Positions 47,401-58,060 of a DNA stretch of 64,000 nucleotides are shown here, piece by piece. The notes below the pieces were generated by a model. The model saw only the letters and a list, made by a program, of their open reading frames with translations, was not told where the DNA came from and did no database searches. The stretch spans positions 52,779,590 to 52,843,589 of the forward strand of contig OZ020267.1 of NCBI GenBank assembly GCA_963971225.1, written 5' to 3'. A program made the position numbers and the translations under genes. This DNA is from Melieria omissa (taxonomy: Eukaryota > Arthropoda > Insecta > Diptera > Ulidiidae). Numbering within the stretch: position 1 is the stretch's first letter; every line of letters begins with the position of its first letter.

Positions 47401-49863
47401 TAAATATACACACACACAAACATATATACATTCTTATTATGACTGCTTTTGTTCTTGTTGTTATTGTGGTTGTTATCGAATTGCTGCGGAAAACCGAAAC
47501 GGAAATCTGAGAACAGCCATAAATCATACGAGCTGCCACTCACATTCGTACACACTTACATATGTTTATTTGTATTTGTATCTATATAGACGTGTGAGTG
47601 TTTATAAGTAGAAGCATTGATATATATTTTTTGCATTGTTTTATAATTTTTTGTTATTAATATTTTACGCGCTTTTGCATCTTTCTCGAGGTTTGCCATG
47701 TGTGGCCCGGCAACACGGCAACACGGCACAATTGAAGTCGTCAGCGCGCAACGCAACGTCATCAGTGTAATGTTGATCTGCTCTGGAAATCTGCAACTGT
47801 TGCATCATCAGTCCGTGCACCAGTCAGTCACTCAGTCAGCCAGCTGGCTTCAGCTGCTAATTCTTTGCGAAATGCAATTTTTTTTCTGTTTCGCTCGCTT
47901 GCTTTGGTTACTGCGCCATTGTTAAAACTATGACAAAATACAACAACAAAAATGCAAAAAACGAATTGTTACAAAAAAATTATAAAAATAAAATGTAAAA
48001 GTAAAAGACGGCACGACGTCAGCGGGCGGAAAATGCTAGTCGATAAAAAATACAACAACAACAATAAAAGCAAAAAGCGTTGTTATTAACGTGTTGTTGT
48101 TACTTGCATTACAGCTGTTGCTTTGGTTGTTCTTGTTGTTGTTGTAACAATTGTTAGTGCATTGTTGTTGCTGTCGGTATTGTGCGGTGTGGCAGCAATC
48201 AATCCGTGCAATTGCTCTTTCTCTTTTTTCTGGTTGTGTTGCTCATTGTTGTTGTTTTTGTTTAAAGTTTCCTTTATAACAAAGTGCGCAAAGTATCTAT
48301 GGGATTGTTTTGCGGCATTCGCTGCACAGTGCCGCATGCATTTCAGCTCACATGCAAAGTAGCCGTCTGTCTGTCTTCCCTGCTGTCTGTCTGTCTGTCT
48401 GCTTGTCTGCCTTTGTTTGTTGGTTGGCTTTTGTGTGTTGTTTGCTGTGTTTGTATGTGTTGGTGTTGCACTTATTAAGCTGCACCAGACAACACAATAA
48501 TTTTCGTATCGAATTTCGTGTTGTTGTGTAAGAAATTTTTCGTTCATTCGTTGAGTCGTCTTTGCGCTTCGACGCTTTCTTTTTTTTACATTTTGGTGTA
48601 GCTTTGAAATTTTATTACCTACTTATTAAAAAAACAATAATTTTTTAATTTGGGTGCAACATTTTGGGTGTTAAAATAGCTTTAAAACTTACTTAACCCC
48701 TTTGTATTTTTGTTGCCATAAGGCCACATAGTGTCACGTTCCCATAGATCGCATGGCCAAATATAGTAAACGTGGTTTAATCTTCACAAAACTTGGTATC
48801 TGGCAATTTTTAATCTAATTAAGAAAAATATGAAACATTTTGAAAGTTGAACGAATGAAACGAAAATATCTCTAATTGGGACAAAATTTTGTTTCGATAA
48901 CTTGGCCACTATTAACACTAGAAAATTTACACCTCAATTTAGCTGTTATCGAAAATGTTATCAACATGATTTTGTTTTGACGGAAGAAAGGTTTTTTTCA
49001 GCGTTAATTGCAATTAGCCAAGTTGAGAATTTTGTATGACAAATTGAGCTCAACTTAGAACCAAATTGAAGATGAATTGAGAAAATCTCGTAACTACGCA
49101 CTTTAACTGGCAGTCTGAATAGGGTATAAGCAATCATCTGGTAACGCCAGCTTAACCTAATCTAACATTAGAAAAGTTGGAAGTCTTAAGTGCATTTTCA
49201 AATAGAAAAAACTGAACGCTGAACTACACTTTGTCGCAAGGTGACTTCATCAATTGACCCAAACCTTGCTTTCAGTATACATTTATTAATTATTTTAATA
49301 ATTTAAAAAACTTTTTTTTTTGTTTCTTACTACAATTATTGTCAACAAAATATTTAAGCCATTTTATGTGCGTCTGTAACACTGTGTAGCAGATAATTAT
49401 TTATGAAAAAAAAGTTACCCAAGCGAAACCTCAATTGAACAAATACGACTAAGTACACACCAACATTGCGTTCGTTATCTTTTGCACGAATTTCGTTGTT
49501 GCTATTATTATTATTCTTATTTTTTTATACTACGAAACAGGCAAACAAATTAAGTTAAAACAATAACAACAAAAGTAAACCAAACTTGCTAGAAAAAATA
49601 CAAACAAAAAGCAAAAATAACAAAGTCTTAGCTGTTGGTGTAGAGACAAACGCTGACGTTAATGACACAGGAAAGAGATAAATAACATACATACTTTTAC
49701 ATTTATGTATGTATGTAATAAGTATTATTTGCAGGGTTCACAAATTAGCTGCACAAATACACATACAACATATGTGTGTAGAACAAATTTTTCAATTAAA
49801 ATCTAATTCGAAAAAGTGCTACTTTATGTTTGTAAAAATGTGCACAAATTGACTAGTAGTTAC

Positions 49864-49882
49864 ATATATATATATATATATG
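49864..49882. repeat. (TA)n microsatellite
   Basis: Pure alternating TA run of about nine units within AT-rich sequence. Confidence 0.85.
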
Positions 49883-50502
49883 AAAAGCACAAAATATATG
49901 AAAACATTTTGTGTGTACTTGACTCTTTACATATGTACAAAAAATAGTTTTATCAAATATTTTTTAAGCTAACTTTATTTGAGGATTAAAGCAAACTACA
50001 AATGACCACAAAGCACCTGACATATAAAATATACAAACATTTGTGGTTCTCTTATTTTTTGCAATTAAACTAAGTGAAGTTTTTCACCTCCATAAAAGCC
50101 AAACAAAAATTCATACAAATAAATTTAAGCAAAAACTAAAACCACATTGGTTTGTTTGAGGAATTTGACAAACTAATGACGTTGTGTACATTACGTTGGA
50201 TTAGGTAGGAAATCTGACCTTTAAATGGAAGCTCAGTTAAGCACAGAAAGATGGACAATTATGAGACTTTAGGGGATATAATTACTATCTTACTTTCCAG
50301 ATAGAAGTGAATATTCACAGCCCACGAGTCGTTGTGAAAGAGTTACTTCAAGGCCCACACTGAACCCAGAACTTTAGCCTAAAAGATGCTACAGTAGTCT
50401 ACAGTAGTCAGGGAAAGTGAGAGTCTTAGCACTAGTTTCCTCGGGAACAAGAAGTCCATAGTTTTGCCAATAGATGGCTTTAGTAATCTGTATCTCGCGT
50501 TG

Positions 50503-51104
50503 TATAGGGTGTTTTTTTAGAGGTATAGAACTTCGAATTGAAATAAAACACAAGAAAATCGTTTTAATGTCCATCAATTTGGCTTTATTGGAAGGATAAT
50601 TTTATGCCATTAATGTTTAAATATGATTTCGGGCATGTGGCCGCCGCGGCTGGCTCGAATAAAGCCAATTCTACAGGTCCAATTTTCAACCAGCTCCAAT
50701 TGCTGTGCACGGTGGCGAATCGATTCATTCGGGTCCTCATCAACATTTTGCTCTACAGCGGCAATTGTTTCTTCGGTGCGCACTGTTCGACGTCTCTGCG
50801 GATGCGTATTATCACATAGAGTAAACGTAGTGCGAAAACGACCCATGGTTAACCGAATTAATTGCTCTGATGGACGATTATGTCGACCATAAAATGGACG
50901 GAGCTTGCGGTAAACTTCGCGAACTGAACCATTATTTTCGAAATAAATTTGCACGATTTGCAAGCGTTGTTCTTTTGTCAACCTGTTCATGATGAAATGG
51001 CAAACCAAACTGAACATAAATGACATTAGAGTTGCCAGATTTGAGCACAAAATGCCAGTTTTATCTCTATTCGAAAAACAAACCTCTAAAAAAAACACCC
51101 TATA
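50503..51104 (-). mobile_element. Tc1/mariner-superfamily element, core deleted
   Basis: TA-flanked ends TATAGGGTGTTTTTTTAGAG on the left and the same sequence with one extra T read inward from the right. The 602-bp element encodes a shortened transposase on the minus strand. The start TATAGGGTG is shared with the element at 1317-1870, but the internal ends and protein differ, so they are different families of the same superfamily. Non-autonomous. Confidence 0.92.
50610..50990 (-). pseudogene. Shortened mariner-like transposase
   Basis: From ATG at 50990 (MNRLTKEQRLQIVQIYFENN) the frame runs 126 codons to a stop at 50610. A longer frame begins upstream, but the family start is at MNRL. Residues 1-100 include two helix-turn-helix-like parts (REVYRKLRPFYGRHNRPSEQ and TEETIAAVEQNVDEDPNESI). 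After IRHRAQQLEL the sequence jumps to VENWTCRIGFIRASRGGHMP, the C-terminal tail, so all three catalytic acids are gone. The frame stays open across the deletion, so a DNA-binding peptide without catalytic activity could in theory be made. Whether it is transcribed is unknown. Confidence 0.85.
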
Positions 51105-52275
51105 TAAGAGCAATCAGATTATTCTAGATGGCGTTCGAAACATTAGGTTTTGTTTTTAAAAACTTCCCAGACAATTTTGTGGTTGCTGCACTAAGTTCCA
51201 TTTGAACACCAGCGAAACCATAATTCGCCATATTTTACTGTCACAGTTGAAATAATGAAATTACCTTCAAATTAGCAAAAAACCACCAAACAAAACAATT
51301 CATGTTTGGCAAAAATTTAATAACTCTGACTATGCCAAAGAAAGCCTTCAATTTCATGCAAACAGCATAAATAAACTCAACATATATTTATAAAGTATTT
51401 ATTGACTTTTAAACTGAATTTAATTTAATTAAAGTCATTTAAAAAAAATCTATTAAAAAGACACAAAACAAATAAACTTAAATATTCAATAAAAATGTTT
51501 GAATATTCATTTGATTACAATTGCCATTGGTGGCAAATTAATAATATTTGTTGTCATCAAATATTTAAATAATTTTCCGCCAAACATTTCACCACTTAGT
51601 GTACAATTTTATCAAAGCGTTGATCAGGCTATGTAAATTTATTTTGAGCATATTTTATTTGGCATTTGCGACAACAGCCAACAGCTACGCCAAGCCACAA
51701 CGGGCCAACCATAAAAGGTGGCCGAGATGATATAAAACAAGAGCCAACAGTCATGCCAATAAATTATTTCGGAAGTCATTTGTATTGGACTAAAATTTAG
51801 CAAAGATAATGGAATCCAGAAGAAACGTTCGCCATAAGCGAGTAAGTTTACTCGCAAGCGTAAAGCGCCAAGCAAACTGTGCGACTTGCAGGAAAACAAC
51901 GAGTTGAATGAAACGAGTTGGAGTTCTATTAGGAAGTGAAGGAAGTATTCTATTCAATCAAAGGAATTTTGTTGGCATTCAAGTTATTATTAGAATGAAA
52001 GGATTACGATCAATGTTGATTACAGAATACTGAAAAACAGCTCTTTGATTTGGTTCAATAAGAGTCAAAAATAATGAACTGAAAGTGTAGGAATTCTAAT
52101 TTACAGATAGAGTAGAGATTATAGATGAATCAATGAATGAGAAATTGAACTGAAACTGAACTGTAAGAAAGTAGGAATTTTAGATGAATCAATGAATAAG
52201 AAAGTGAACTGAAACTGAACTGAAAGAAAGTGAAGTGAAAGTGAATACTGCATCCTTGAAGTGAAAATTCTTGAC
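51105..52275. other. AT-rich non-coding DNA
   Basis: No gene. A short repeat of GAATGAGAAA-TGAACTGAAACTGAACTG occurs twice at about 52133-52170 and 52193-52225. Confidence 0.5.
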
Positions 52276-52460
52276 AGTTTGCTTGAGTAATAACTCGTCA
52301 GTTTGGATTATGGTTGGTTCTCATTAATTAATAAACAAATCTATTATTCATTCATTGAACTTTCCTTGGCTATTATTAATCTGTTTAATAGAATACAAAT
52401 CGTCTTTTCTAATGAGAACAAACCATAATCCAAACTGACGAGTTATTACCTAAGCAAACT
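52276..52460. repeat. 185-nt near-perfect hairpin (inverted repeat)
   Basis: Arms 52276-52326 and 52410-52460 are 51 bp each with about three mismatches, starting AGTTTGCTT and containing TAATAACTCGTCAGTTTGGA. The loop is about 83 nt. The arms contain ACTCGT, the inverse of the ACGAGTT word that recurs through the array beginning at 52470. It may be a foldback element or a source of hairpin RNA. Confidence 0.85.
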
Positions 52461-52469
52461 AACGAACAG

Positions 52470-53360
52470 TTCGATGGCGATTAGTGCCGATTAGAGAAAT
52501 GATTTGGAAGATTTGGATTTTTTAAGGAAAATAACGAGTTGGAGGTGACGAGTTGGAATTTTCTCAGAAACTAAACTAAAATTTAACGAAATATTAATAA
52601 TAAAAAAATAATAATAAACAAATCTTTATACGATGATGATTAGTGCCAATTAGAGAAATTCTTTAGGTAGATTTGGATTCTGATAGGAAAACAACGAGTT
52701 GGAGATGACGAGTTGGAATTCTCTCAAAACCTAAACTAAAAATTAAAGAAACATTAATGCATGAATAAACAAATCTTTATTCAATGATGATTAGTGCCAA
52801 TAACAAAAGCGATTTAGATAGCTTTGGATTCTTAAAGGAAAACAACGAGTTGGAGGTGTCGCGTTCGAGTTCTCTCAAAACCTAAACTAAAATTTAACGA
52901 AATATTAATAACAAAAAAAAATAAGAATAAACAAATCTTTATTCAATGATGATTAGTGCCAATTAGATACATTATTTAAATAGATAGATAGATCATTTGA
53001 ATTCTGAAAGGAAAACAACGAGTTGGAGATGATGAGTTGGAATTCTCTCAGAAACTAAACTAAAGTTTAAAGAAAGATTAATGCATGAATAAACAAATCT
53101 TTATTCAATGACCAGAAGTGCCAATAAAAGGAATCATTTAGATAGCTTGATTCTTAAGGGAAAATAACGAGTTTGAAGTGACGAGTTGGAATTCTCTTAA
53201 AAACTAAACTAAAAATTAACAAAAGAATAATAATAAATAAATTCATAATAAGAAAATTTTAACTTGAAGATGATTAGAGCCAATTGAAGCAAACATTTAG
53301 ATGCCCTCTTGAAGAAAAACAACGAGTTGGAAGCGACAAGTTGGAATTGCAAGTTACACT
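52470..53360 (+). repeat. About 158-bp tandem repeat, five to six copies
   Basis: Anchor GATTAGTGCC or a variant occurs at about 52479, 52639, 52789, 52951, 53110 and 53272, giving periods of 150-162 bp. Each unit then carries ATTTAGATAGCTTTGGATTC-like sequence, AAACAACGAGTTGGAGGTGA, CGAGTTGGAATTCTCTC, a CTAAACTAAAAATTAA segment and an AATAAACAAATCTTTATTCA segment. Divergence is moderate. No coding potential. Confidence 0.85.
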
Positions 53361-54620
53361 TTTAACATTTTGCTTGGAAAACAACTCATTGGTTTGATTA
53401 CAAAATAACGAGAAACCATGAATTTAAAGGACAAATTTGGCTGTCTCAACTTTTAACTGTTATTCTCAGTAGGAAATGTAATTCTTACTTTTAGTTGAAC
53501 TGAGAACGAAAAGATTAAAACGATTATTAGTTCTAAGTGAAGAATCAATTTCAACATTTATTTGAACAATATTTGCTCAGGTTCAGAATTAAATGAAATT
53601 GATGCAAGATTAAAGAAAAGTCACTAGTTGGAAGGCACAAGTTGGTCATTTGGAATCTAGCAGGAAAATTTCGACTAATCGCAAGTGATTAAACATAAAA
53701 AAGAATCAATGAAGATTACGAAGATTTGATGACACGGATTGGGTAACTTGGTTGTCATATTCGAATATTCAAAACTTTTCGCCCTGGCAACAACTCGTCT
53801 TTTTGTTCCAAGCTTAACAGCTCTCCATGCAGATTTTGGATTAAGGCGAACTTCAACTTGTTTGGTTTTTTGATGGATTTAAAAATAACTTTCTCAGCTC
53901 TTAGCTTAAATAAAACCTCAAAAATGAAAAATGAAAATGAATAAATTCCTCTACTCAAATACGCTTCATGCGACTGTGACTGCCGTCTCATAATCACATA
54001 ATTAGTTAATAATGAATGGAAAAAGCAATTTCACCGCAGCTTCAAAACTCTACTTAACCAGTCAATGCCGCTCACCGCGTCTCTGGTCGGCTGTCTGTCT
54101 GTCTGTCTGACTTGTCTTGTCTTGTGCGACTGCCAATTTGTCTATCGTTGTGTCAGTTTTGCAAAGAAATTCATTTAAATACGCAGACAATTAAACAGAA
54201 AGTCACAAATCATGGGTTTGTTTATGTTGCGGCGCGTGAATCTGTGTCAGAGTGCGAAGTGTGTGGCGGCACACGTGAACCCTGCAGCAGTTCATGTCGA
54301 GTCAAGTCTTGACTTGGGTCGCGTTTAGAAAGTCAAAATCAAAAACGTCGTTTTGCTTTTATAGAATAGTTTATGCGGATGATTAGTCATGGCTCAACCG
54401 GTGGCCGCTGATGGTGTTAGACGGGTTAACATTGATTGAGAGATGTTCGTACTTTGGGACATGGGAATTAATGGCAATGAAGTAAGCCAAGTTGTGGCAA
54501 TCTTTCATGTGGAGTTTGCCCTTTTGGAAAGTTTAACTTAAAAACTTGAGTTTTCTATGATGAATTTCAATTAACTAATGAATGGAAAAATTCAACATGC
54601 TGGAAAGTACATGATTCTGA
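53361..54620. other. Non-coding DNA
   Basis: No gene. Scattered ACGAGTT/ACAAGTTGG words up to about 53645 are probably the decayed end of the 158-bp array. A CTGT run lies at 54088-54109. A small frame at 54211 (MGLFMLRRVN...) has no support. Confidence 0.45.
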
Positions 54621-55014
54621 AATTGAATTGAATTGAATTGAATTGAATTGAATTGAATTTATTTTATTTTATTTTATTTTATTTAATTTCATTTTATTTT
54701 ATTTTATTTTATTTTAGATATTTTAGTTTATTTAATTTTGTTTATTTTATTATATTTTATTTTATTTTATTTTATTTTATTTTATTTTATTTTATTTTAT
54801 TTTATTTTATTTTATTTTATTTTATTTTATTTTATTTTATTTTATTTTATTTTATTTTATTTTATTTTATTTTATTTTATTTTATTTTATTTTATTTTAA
54901 TTTATTTTATTTATTTTATTTTATTTTTTTATTTTATTTTATTTTATTTTATTTTATTTTATTTTATTTTATTTTATTTTATTTTATTGTATTTTATTTT
55001 ATTTTATTTATTTT
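54621..55014 (+). repeat. (AATTG)n then (ATTTT)n arrays
   Basis: Seven AATTG units (54621-54659) pass directly into a long ATTTT array up to 55014 with a few interruptions near 54715-54750 and 54900-54930. It is the same pentanucleotide as 39822-40046 on the opposite strand. Frames of FILFY repeats are not proteins. Confidence 0.95.
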
Positions 55015-56249
55015 GTCTTGAAATGAAATTTTAAGGCCAAGAGGAGACATCCTTATTGAAATTAGGCGTATTTTACCCACCTTGAAGCGGAATTGTGTGT
55101 ATTTATGTATTTTATAAAATAAAATAATATTATTCACTTCTCTCATTCTTCTATCTTTCTCCTATATCAATGATAATCTTTACTAGAAATGCCCAAAGTT
55201 GTGTAAAGCGCAGCTAATTTCATTAAAAGTAACAAATTTCTACGTACAAATTTATTATTACTGAACACCTTTTTGCCCCTAAATATGAATAAGTCTCAAG
55301 CTAGAAGATACCAACAATAATTTAATATTCCGAAAAATTCCGAAACTGCTTCATTCCACACAGAAACAACGCTTTTGTTCGGCATGGCAACTCGACTCGA
55401 GTTGCTTTGTTTGAGTTGATTTCCTGCGCTTCCTGCCGTTCGCACTGTTTCCTTGAAGGAAAGCGCTGACAGAGAAAAGTATCTCTTGCGCAATTACCCC
55501 ACACAGCGATTTTATTTACAAATCATTTGCAGCCGGCACAAGTAACAGCCAAACAACGAGTGCAGTGTAAGCATTTGTCACACTTGTTTGGCTACAGGTG
55601 CCACGTTCGTTTCCTCTTCGCCTGTCCTGACTAGTCGGCATTTTGCACCGTCTCATTCTGTGTGTTTGTATGTGTGTGTTTGAATGAATGAGTGAGTGTG
55701 TGCACAGTGGATCTTTAGTATCTTTTGTTGTCATAATAATTTTAATATGCAGCACAACGCACACTTGCACACAGTGAATCGTAGCATTAAACAATCAACT
55801 CGTTTGCTGGCTTGTTTGTCTCAATTTACATGTACTCCGACTCTGTTAGTGTTGTTGCTATACGCTGCTCTACATATTGGGCCCCTTTTGCTGGCATTGC
55901 GCAATGGCTGGCAATTGCAGGCACCCACACACACACACACACAAAGCTTTCACCCATCCAAACACAAAGACACACGCTGCACAGTGCGATTTGATTACAC
56001 AAGCCAACATTTCAACTCTTTTGCAATTTTATTCCTGCTTAACGCTTGTCCTTTGCAGCGTTTTTTCTTGTTGTCTACATTTGCAAATAAATAACAAGTT
56101 TAGAAAAAATGTCAGTGCAGCACGTGTGCGTTGGCGAGCTGTGCCAATGAAGGCGGAAAATCCCAAGTTGCGACAATCGGCTAAGCGTCATTGCAGTGCG
56201 CGGAGGCGGTGTTGTCTACACTCTACATTATATGTTTCTCTACATTATT
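55015..56249. other. Non-coding DNA with GC-balanced island
   Basis: No gene. The island 55340-56230 contains CA runs (55926-55943) and overlapping frames on both strands without domains. The 161-codon plus frame at 55877-56362 contains translated CA repeats and shows no family signature. Confidence 0.45.
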
Positions 56250-58060
56250 TGTTGTTTGAAATTTTGGCATATTGGTATAGTTTTCATGTAAACTTTACTA
56301 ATATGATACAATTTCAGTTCATTAGGTTTTATGAGAACTTGAAAAATAATTGTTTACATTGATTTCTTTAACCTTTCCCAGTTTACTTTGTTTTTTTATT
56401 TACTAGTGTATTGTTTACATCTTAAATTGTAATGTAAATATTTCTTAGATACTCTTCTGTTGAGTTATTTGGTTTTTTTACATTGTCTACGTGATGTAAA
56501 AATTAAATTTTACGCATATTAAAGTTGTCTACATTGATTCACTCAATTAACTATAAGTGTAAATTATTTTCAAATTTTGTTTAGATATTTTTTACATCAA
56601 AAGGAAATACATGTAGACAACTTCATACTTCTCCAACTATTCACACTGAGTTATTCCACCAACTACAAATTATTAATATCATAAATTTACTTACATATTG
56701 TTTACATCGCAAATGAAATGTAGAAGAGGCATACATGTTTGTTTTGTGCTTTAATTACTTTCTCTACATTGATTAAATATTTCAAATTTACGTGAATTAT
56801 AGTTGTCTACATACATTTACTTTTTTGTTGCCTTATTTGTTTTTCTACCCTGTTTACTGATTGAAAACTTGAAATGTTTGCATATTAAAGTTGTCTACAT
56901 TGATTTACTTAACTAACTACATGTGTTAATTTACTCTACTAAATAACATTGATTTACTTAACTAACTACAAGTGTTAATTATTTTCAAAAATAAATCTCA
57001 TAAAACTTCATGTCAACCTCTCTTATTGTTTACACTGATTTATGCAACCAACAACAAGTTTCTTTATTCATCTACACATTTTTTACATCACAATTAAATG
57101 TAGAAAATTCATAAATGTTTACTTTATGCTTTAATTACTTTCTCTACATTGATTACATATTTTAAATTTACGCATATTAAAGTTGTCTACATTAACTTAC
57201 TCAACTAACTACAAGTTTGAATTATTTTCAAATTTTGTTTAGATATTGTTTACAACAAAAACAAATCTGATAAAACTTCATGTTAACCTTTCTTATTGTT
57301 TGCATTTGAAGTTTTAAAATAATTCGTATTTATTTTTTCTTATTTTCGTATTTTCTCTACATGAGCTTTTAAGCTTTAAATTTAGGTTTAAATTATCTGT
57401 ATTACTACATATTTTTCTTAATTAAGAAACGCTTAACATATAACAATTTCTACATTTGTCTACATTCGAAACTTAAATGTAGAAAATTGTAAACAACTCA
57501 GCTATTGCTTTACTCGTTTCTCTACATAGTTCCCATGATTAACCACTTCTCAAGTTACAGTTCCTCAGGACACTTTTACCCAAATTTAAAATTACTGCAA
57601 AAGAAAAAAATATTTTTTTATTTAATTAATACCGTTATTTTAGTTGCCGTAGTAACAATTTTCTCAAAGCTTTGAAAGCCTAAAATTATCCTAAGCAAAA
57701 AATGTATCGTTTTCCTTAAGCTTTTGGTCAGTTAGAATGTTAAAAGTGTTTTATCTACACGTGTCATAATTGTCTACATTGATATAGTCACTGAAAAAAT
57801 ACAAGTTTTTATGAATTTTTTTTAAGATTTTCAAACACCGCGTGCAATACAAAACTTTTATGCAAGTTTAGACAATTTTCATATTTGTCTACACATTGTT
57901 TACTTAAAGAATACAATGTAGAAAATTTAAAGAATTTTTAAATTTCTTGTCTTTTACTTTATTTCTTTCTTCACATTGTTTACAAGACTTAAAATGTGAT
58001 ATGTACTCATATAATTTTGAATTGAACATTGTTTACCTCAAAAATATATATGTAGAAAAT
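56250..58060 (+). repeat. Degenerate TGTTTAC/TGTCTAC/ATGTAGAAA repeat array
   Basis: The words TTGTTTACAT, TTGTCTACATTGATT and ATGTAGAAAA recur throughout. A longer unit of about 378 bp is visible: CTTTAATTACTTTCTCTACA starts at about 56751 and 57129, each followed by ACGxxxATTAxAGTTGTCTAC. A related copy at 56513 shares the CATATTAAAGTTGTCTACAT segment. Divergence increases after 57300. Confidence 0.75.

Larger units (their letters stand above)
43376..50502. other. Long gene-free stretch
   Basis: No gene recognised. Notable local structure: an imperfect inverted repeat at 44399-44479, a TATC run at 45735-45760, AAAT/AATA low complexity at 46370-46460, a GCTGA-rich palindromic patch at 47262-47312, GTT/TGTC-rich sequence in a GC-balanced island 47150-48560, and a TA run at 49864-49882. 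The 153-codon minus frame at 48086-48547 is Thr/Asn/Gln-rich translation of triplet repeats. The rest is AT-rich DNA. Confidence 0.5.

Noticed and set aside
48086..48547. 153-codon Thr/Asn/Gln-rich minus frame
   Set aside because: Product of CAA/ACA triplet repeats and a CAGA run; opposite-strand frames are equally open.
54211..54330. Small frame MGLFMLRRVNLCQ...
   Set aside because: Only 38 codons, no conserved features, and no splice or polyadenylation context.
54653..55034. Long frames of repeated FILFYFILFY
   Set aside because: Direct translation of the ATTTT array (likewise 39808-40096, minus). No start context or other protein features.
55877..56362. 161-codon plus frame
   Set aside because: Contains translated CA dinucleotide repeats (THTHTH) and ends inside the TGTTTAC repeat array; no domain.
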